A stretch of DNA of 64,000 bases, taken from positions 10,913,186-10,977,185 of the forward strand of contig JARWIR010000013.1 of NCBI GenBank assembly GCA_029959085.1, given 5' to 3'. How positions within the stretch are numbered: position 1 is the first letter of the stretch; every line of letters begins with the position of its first letter. This stretch comes from Nemophila menziesii. Taxonomy: Eukaryota > Streptophyta > Magnoliopsida > Boraginales > Hydrophyllaceae. Made by a program: the position numbers and the translations under genes. This document shows, in pieces, positions 59,500-64,000 of this stretch. The notes under the pieces are model-generated. The model ran no database searches. It was not told the origin of the DNA and was given only the letters and a program-made list of their open reading frames with translations.

Positions 59500-62400
59500 A
59501 AACAAAAGTAAGTCAATCCCGTACAACTCGCGGTCATAGTTGATAAGCTGGGATAATTAGGGAGGAAGAGAAAAGCTCCAACTGTCAAACAACGTGTCTA
59601 AGAGCTTGTGTTTGGCGACCCAATCAGCCACTCGATTGTCTTTGCGTCTAACAAAGAAAAATCTAAGTCTATAAATCTCCACAGTACCATAATCTGTCTT
59701 GAAAATATTACAACAATCTAACAAAAGACAAGATTTGAGAAGAAGCTAAAGATTCAATAATAATTCCGCAGTCATTTTCAATAATTACTAAGTCAACAGG
59801 AAATCTTTGAGCAGCCTCACATCCTCATAATATCCCAATAGCTTCAGTTTCTGTTGGGTTTCTTGCTTCAATATTCTTAGCATCTCATCCAATTAAGTTA
59901 CCAAAAGAGTCCATAATGATATAGGAAATAGCACCACCAGTAGATAAGAAAGAAGCATATGTATTAATTTTTATATAATTAATAGGTGGAGAGGACCAAA
60001 TGCCTATCCTATGGGCTTTATCCACCCTTATTACCTATTACAGAAACTGAATTGGGTAAACTGTTATTAGTGCTTGTATTGATATCTTTAGAAGGATCCT
60101 TCAGTTCTTGAAAATTAACATCATTAGGATTCTTATCATTTTCAGTGTAATCCTTCCAATTTTTAAACGCTTGCTTGCAAGTGAAAGTAGTGAAAGTAGG
60201 GTATGGCTTAATGCCATTAAATACAAACTAGTTTCTTCCTTTCCAGATAAACCAACATATATTACTAAGTAAAGAATCAAAACCCTTCTCACTCTTATTA
60301 ATCTTGTTCAAAGAGGCAACATTAACCACTCACCAATCTTTGATGAACTTCCATTCATGGTTCTAAGAGGGAGAGGAATATCATACAACTTTAGCCCAGG
60401 AACACCCAAATAAAAGGTGTTCAATTGTTCTTCATATGTATTACAAATCTTGCACATAATTGTTTTACTATACTTTCTTTTAAACTTAACCTTAGTGGGC
60501 AATTTATCTTTAATACAATTGTACATAAAAATCCTAATTTTGGGATTACAGTCCATTTTCCATATTGTATTCCAAATATTAGGGTTATAGACATAGGAGG
60601 AAGAGGCTTTAGAACAAGCAAGGTTTTCTTTGATCACCTCTTCTTCCTTTTTAAGTATTCGATAAGCAGTTTTAACACTAAAATTACCATCTTTAGAACA
60701 ACTCCAAATAGAGATATCTTGGCATTTAAAAGAAGGAATTGGCATATTCACAATAATATTAGTCTTTCCTTCCTTAAACTCAGACTTGATGAAGGAAACA
60801 TTCCAATATTTATCATCAATGTTAAAAAATTCCTTAAGTGGGAATATAGTTTCATCTTTAGGTTTAGTTATAATGTTGTCTTTTTTGATTTAAACATGTT
60901 CTTGAACTTTAATATCTATCCCATTACCAATTTTCCAAATTAAATTCCTTTCAAATATTTTTCTACCTTCAAGTAAACTTCTCCAGCCTTGAGAAGGTGA
61001 ACTTCCCAATTTAGCATTTAAGAAGTGTGAATCATTATAATATTTTCCTTTATTGGAGTTTGGATATAAGAGCATCCGGGTTTTGTAATACATGCCAAGC
61101 CATTTTCCAAAGTAAGGCTTTGTTCATGAGATTGATATCTCTAAAATCTAGGCCTTCTGAAAATTTGGAGACACACAGGGAGTCCCAATCCATGTAATGA
61201 ATGTCTTTTTTATTATTTTTTCTCCACTAAAACTGCTATTATAGTATTAATAGAAGTACAAATATTTTTAGGAAGTAAAAACCTTGACATTAAGTAATTG
61301 GGTGAGCTTTGAAGAACTGACTTTATTAAAATTTCTTTCCCCTTTCACTAAGGAATATAGTCTTCCAATTTTCAATCTTACAAGAAATCTCTGGAAAATT
61401 CATTCAAGATTTTTAAACCTGTTTCTATTCCATTCAGTAGGGAGCCTATGTTGTAGAAATCACCGCCTAGGCGCGCTTAGACACCGCCTAAACATCAATT
61501 CCCTCAGTCGCTTACGCCTAGTAAAAATGCTAGGCGTTTTTGCCTAGCGCCTTCGTCGTCATGGAAGAGCCGCCTAACCCGCCTAGGCGCCGATAAATGT
61601 CAAAAAATTACTGCTTAGGCATTATTTTTATTTTTCTTATTCCCGAGAATTCTTCAATTGATATTATAAATCAAATTTTAGTATTTTAATATATAGCTAT
61701 AGTGTTGTTATATGAATCTTATAACTTAAATATTAAAATTGTTATAAGTACTACGTATAATATTATTAAATATACAAAATTAAACAGCGAGATTCAAAAC
61801 CGCCTAATCCTGCCTAGGCGCTAGGCCCCGGTCGACCACCTAGGCCGCGAAACCGAGATCTACAACATAGTAGGGAGCCCAAAGTAGGATCTTAAATTAT
61901 CAACTTATGCATTTTAAGTCTAGTAGACATTATATATTTAATATGGGGAGGATTATTAGGGCTAAACAAAACACCACATTTTCCTTTATTAAGAGTTAAC
62001 CCCATAGCTGTACTATAACTTTTCATAAGATTATTAGAGGTTTCAATTTCCTTGTAATTAGCTTTTAGAAAGAAGATGCTATCATCATCAAATAAAAGGT
62101 GGGTAACTGGAGGACAATGTCTTCCAATTTTAAAGCCCTCGAAGAGGTTATTATTCACTTTGTCTTTTACCATAAAATTTAAACATTGAGAAACCAGGCA
62201 AAAGATGTAGGGGTAGGGGATCCCCCTGCCTAATTCCCGTGGAAGGTTTATTAAGGGGATGATCCTGCCCATTTATGAGAATGGAATAGGTAACTGAAGT
62301 AATGCAATTCATAATTTTTCTTACCCAAAGATCATGAAAACCCAACTTACAAAGGAATTTTTCAAGAAAATCCCATTCTAAGAACTCATAAGCCTTCTTT

Positions 62401-64000
62401 ACATCAGCTTTCATAGCAAGTATATATTGTTTAGTTGTTTTCTTTCTCTTAATATGTTTTATCATTTCATGAGATATCAAGATATTCTCTTGAATATTTC
62501 TTCCTGAAATGAAACCAGGCTGGTTTTTATCAACTAGAAGAGGCATTAAGGCTTTAAGTCTATTAACAAGTATTCTAGATATAATTTTATAAATAAAATT
62601 AGTACAGCTTATAGGTCTAAACTGACTCACCTCAGAATGTATTTCAATCTTGGGTATGAGAGCTATGAAAGTTTGATTAATGGACTCAAGGCTACCATTA
62701 TTTAACCAAAAATCATTAAAGATTCTCATGATATCCATAATATCCCAGTAAGTTTTGTAAAAAAGGCCAGTGAAACCATCAGGCCCTGGAGCCTTAGTCA
62801 GACCCAGCTCCCAAACAGATTGTTTTGCTTCATCATGGGTTATTGGAGCTAATAAATAATTGTTCATATCACTAGTAACTACAGGGTGAGTAAGAGATAA
62901 GACTTCAGAATAAGATGGATACAATATCATCTTTATTCTCTATCCATTCATCATTGTTATTCTTCAATATTTTAATAGTATTTCTCTTCCTTCTACTCTT
63001 AGTACAAGCATGGAAATAAGATGTATTTTTATCTCCTTTGTATAGCCACAAATATCTAGACTTGTCTTTCTAAAACAATTCTTCCCTAATCCAAGCTTTT
63101 TCTAAAAGTTTGAATGTATTGTTGTACTCATCCCAGAGTCCATTATTAGTGTAAGAATTGGATAAAACTTTTAATATATCCATAAGTTTATCATTATCCT
63201 TTCTATTGTTATTAAAAGTTTCCTTATTCCATTTGAGAAGAATAATTTTTGTAATGTTCAGTTTGAACTTCATCACACTATTAGGAAAGCCTCTCAAGTT
63301 ATGATTAATGTTCCAAACATTCTGAATAATATTAAGACATTTAACTTTGAAGCCCAAAATGACTTGAAGTAAAATATTTTTTTGTTCAGTATAGGTTTTT
63401 TATCACAATGTAAAACCATTGGGCAATGGTCTGATCCAATTGAAGGAAAATTAGCTATCCAAGCATTTGGATAAATATCATACCATTTCTTATTACTTAA
63501 ACCTCTATCAAGAACAGATTTTACAATTTCATCTCCCACCCTTTTGTTAGACCAAGTGTAAGTACACCCATACCTAGGTAATTGTTCAAGGGTCAACCTG
63601 TTAATAATGTTATCAAAACATATCATACTCCTTTTATTAATTTTATTCCCAACGATTTTTCTAGATAAATTTAGAATAATATTAAAGTCACCCATCAATA
63701 AAAAAGGGTGCTTTTCATCATAGCAAGAAGCTATCTTGTTTAAAACCTCACTTTTATTATTTTCATTAGGAGAACCATAGACACAGGTATATTTGGATTT
63801 TACACAATCAGTAATAAACGTATCCATAAAATTTTCATCTGAATTATTAATTTCCATTTGCACAGAGTCTTTTATTAAAGGGGCTAAACCTCCCCCCCAA
63901 TCCTACTGAGTCAACTATATACACTACATTCAAATTCAAAGCTTCAACAAGTTTGTTAATAATAACCAAGTTATTTTTAGTATCAGAGAGAAAGAGTACC
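59500..64000 (-). pseudogene. LINE-3 ORF2: endonuclease, RT, zf-RVT, RNase H
   Basis: The endonuclease starts beyond the window (FLSDTKNN near 63980 is the ExK-region strand) and shows PFLLMGDFNIIL (about 63700) and GSDHCPMVL (about 63430). RT has LTKAPGPDGFTGLFY (about 62790), FRPISCTNFIYKIISRILVN, and GIRQGDPL (about 62230), where a frameshift follows; the catalytic box reads LLFDDDSIFF (about 62085) instead of FADD. After the insertion come KEILIKSVLQSSPNYLMS (about 61270), zf-RVT with CKICNTYEEQLNTFYLG (about 60440; the usual H and last C are lost) and an RNase H remnant (about 59950-59580) with several stops. Long open stretches remain in the 5' half; the 3' half is more decayed. Confidence 0.9.
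61447..61869. mobile_element. TIR element in LINE-3, 423 bp, 10-bp TSD
   Basis: Ends TATGTTGTAGA and TCTACAACATA are perfect 11-bp TIRs, with gtagggagcc at 61437-61446 and 61870-61879. Subterminal regions repeat gcctaggcg and cgcctaa units. The LINE reading resumes across the gap, confirming the ends. The 10-bp TSD favours a MULE. Confidence 0.9.

Larger units (their letters stand above)
59457..64000 (-). mobile_element. LINE-3: minus-strand L1-type LINE, 5' end outside the window
   Basis: Running leftward from the window edge: endonuclease, RT, zf-RVT and RNase H of ORF2, then an A-tail (T-run 59457-59464). Interrupted by the TIR element at 61447-61869. ORF1 and the 5' UTR would lie beyond 64000. 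Confidence 0.92.

Overview
This is a nuclear segment of a plant, very probably a eudicot. The evidence is two recognisable plant genes (a five-exon lysine/histidine-type amino acid transporter and a single-exon wound-induced DUF3774 protein), L1-type LINEs that carry a C-terminal RNase H, Ty1/copia and Athila-like Ty3/gypsy elements, and many small TIR elements in AT-rich DNA. No rRNA, intact tRNA, CRISPR array or bacterial operon is visible.

Layout. 1-1 kb: a fold-back element. 1.3-2.1 kb: an unidentified 270-codon reading frame. 2.3-8.3 kb: a nearly full-length plus-strand LINE (LINE-1) whose two ORFs carry a few stops and frameshifts. 8.8-9.4 kb: a 5'-truncated minus-strand LINE tail with a clear target-site duplication (TSD). 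9.8-19.3 kb: an old minus-strand LINE (LINE-2) cut by a 2.4-kb MULE-like TIR element (which holds a SINE-like tRNA promoter) and by a solo LTR. 19.3-21.8 kb: an Athila-like LTR, primer-binding site and decayed gag. 22.6-24.2 kb: TIR and fold-back elements. 24.57-24.83 kb: the wound-induced gene. 26.2-31.0 kb: a fairly young, internally deleted copia element that split an older Athila-like LTR. 33.8-37.6 kb: the transporter gene on the minus strand. 38-42.3 kb: LINE fragments with two hAT-type elements. 42.4-48.7 kb: a complete but decayed minus-strand copia element with a MITE in one LTR. 49.5-59.3 kb: a run of fold-back, GA-repeat-bearing, hAT and Tourist-like elements, several nested. 59.5-64 kb: a minus-strand LINE (LINE-3) running off the window, interrupted by a 423-bp TIR element.

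How it fits together. Only two loci look like functional host genes; they are unrelated and nearly everything else is transposon. The most distinctive signal is a set of MULE-like fold-back elements with 9-10 bp TSDs. Two of them are near-copies that carry T-rich and A-rich arms around an array of short palindromes built on TGTGTT...AACACA, and a third has the same plan with a different palindromic unit. TSDs read by eye allow an insertion order to be drawn: LINEs and the Athila-like LTRs are oldest, copia and the TIR elements are later.

Limits: all coordinates and alignments were made by eye. Boundaries given with a TSD should be good to a base or two; boundaries of decayed elements are approximate to about 50-100 bp.
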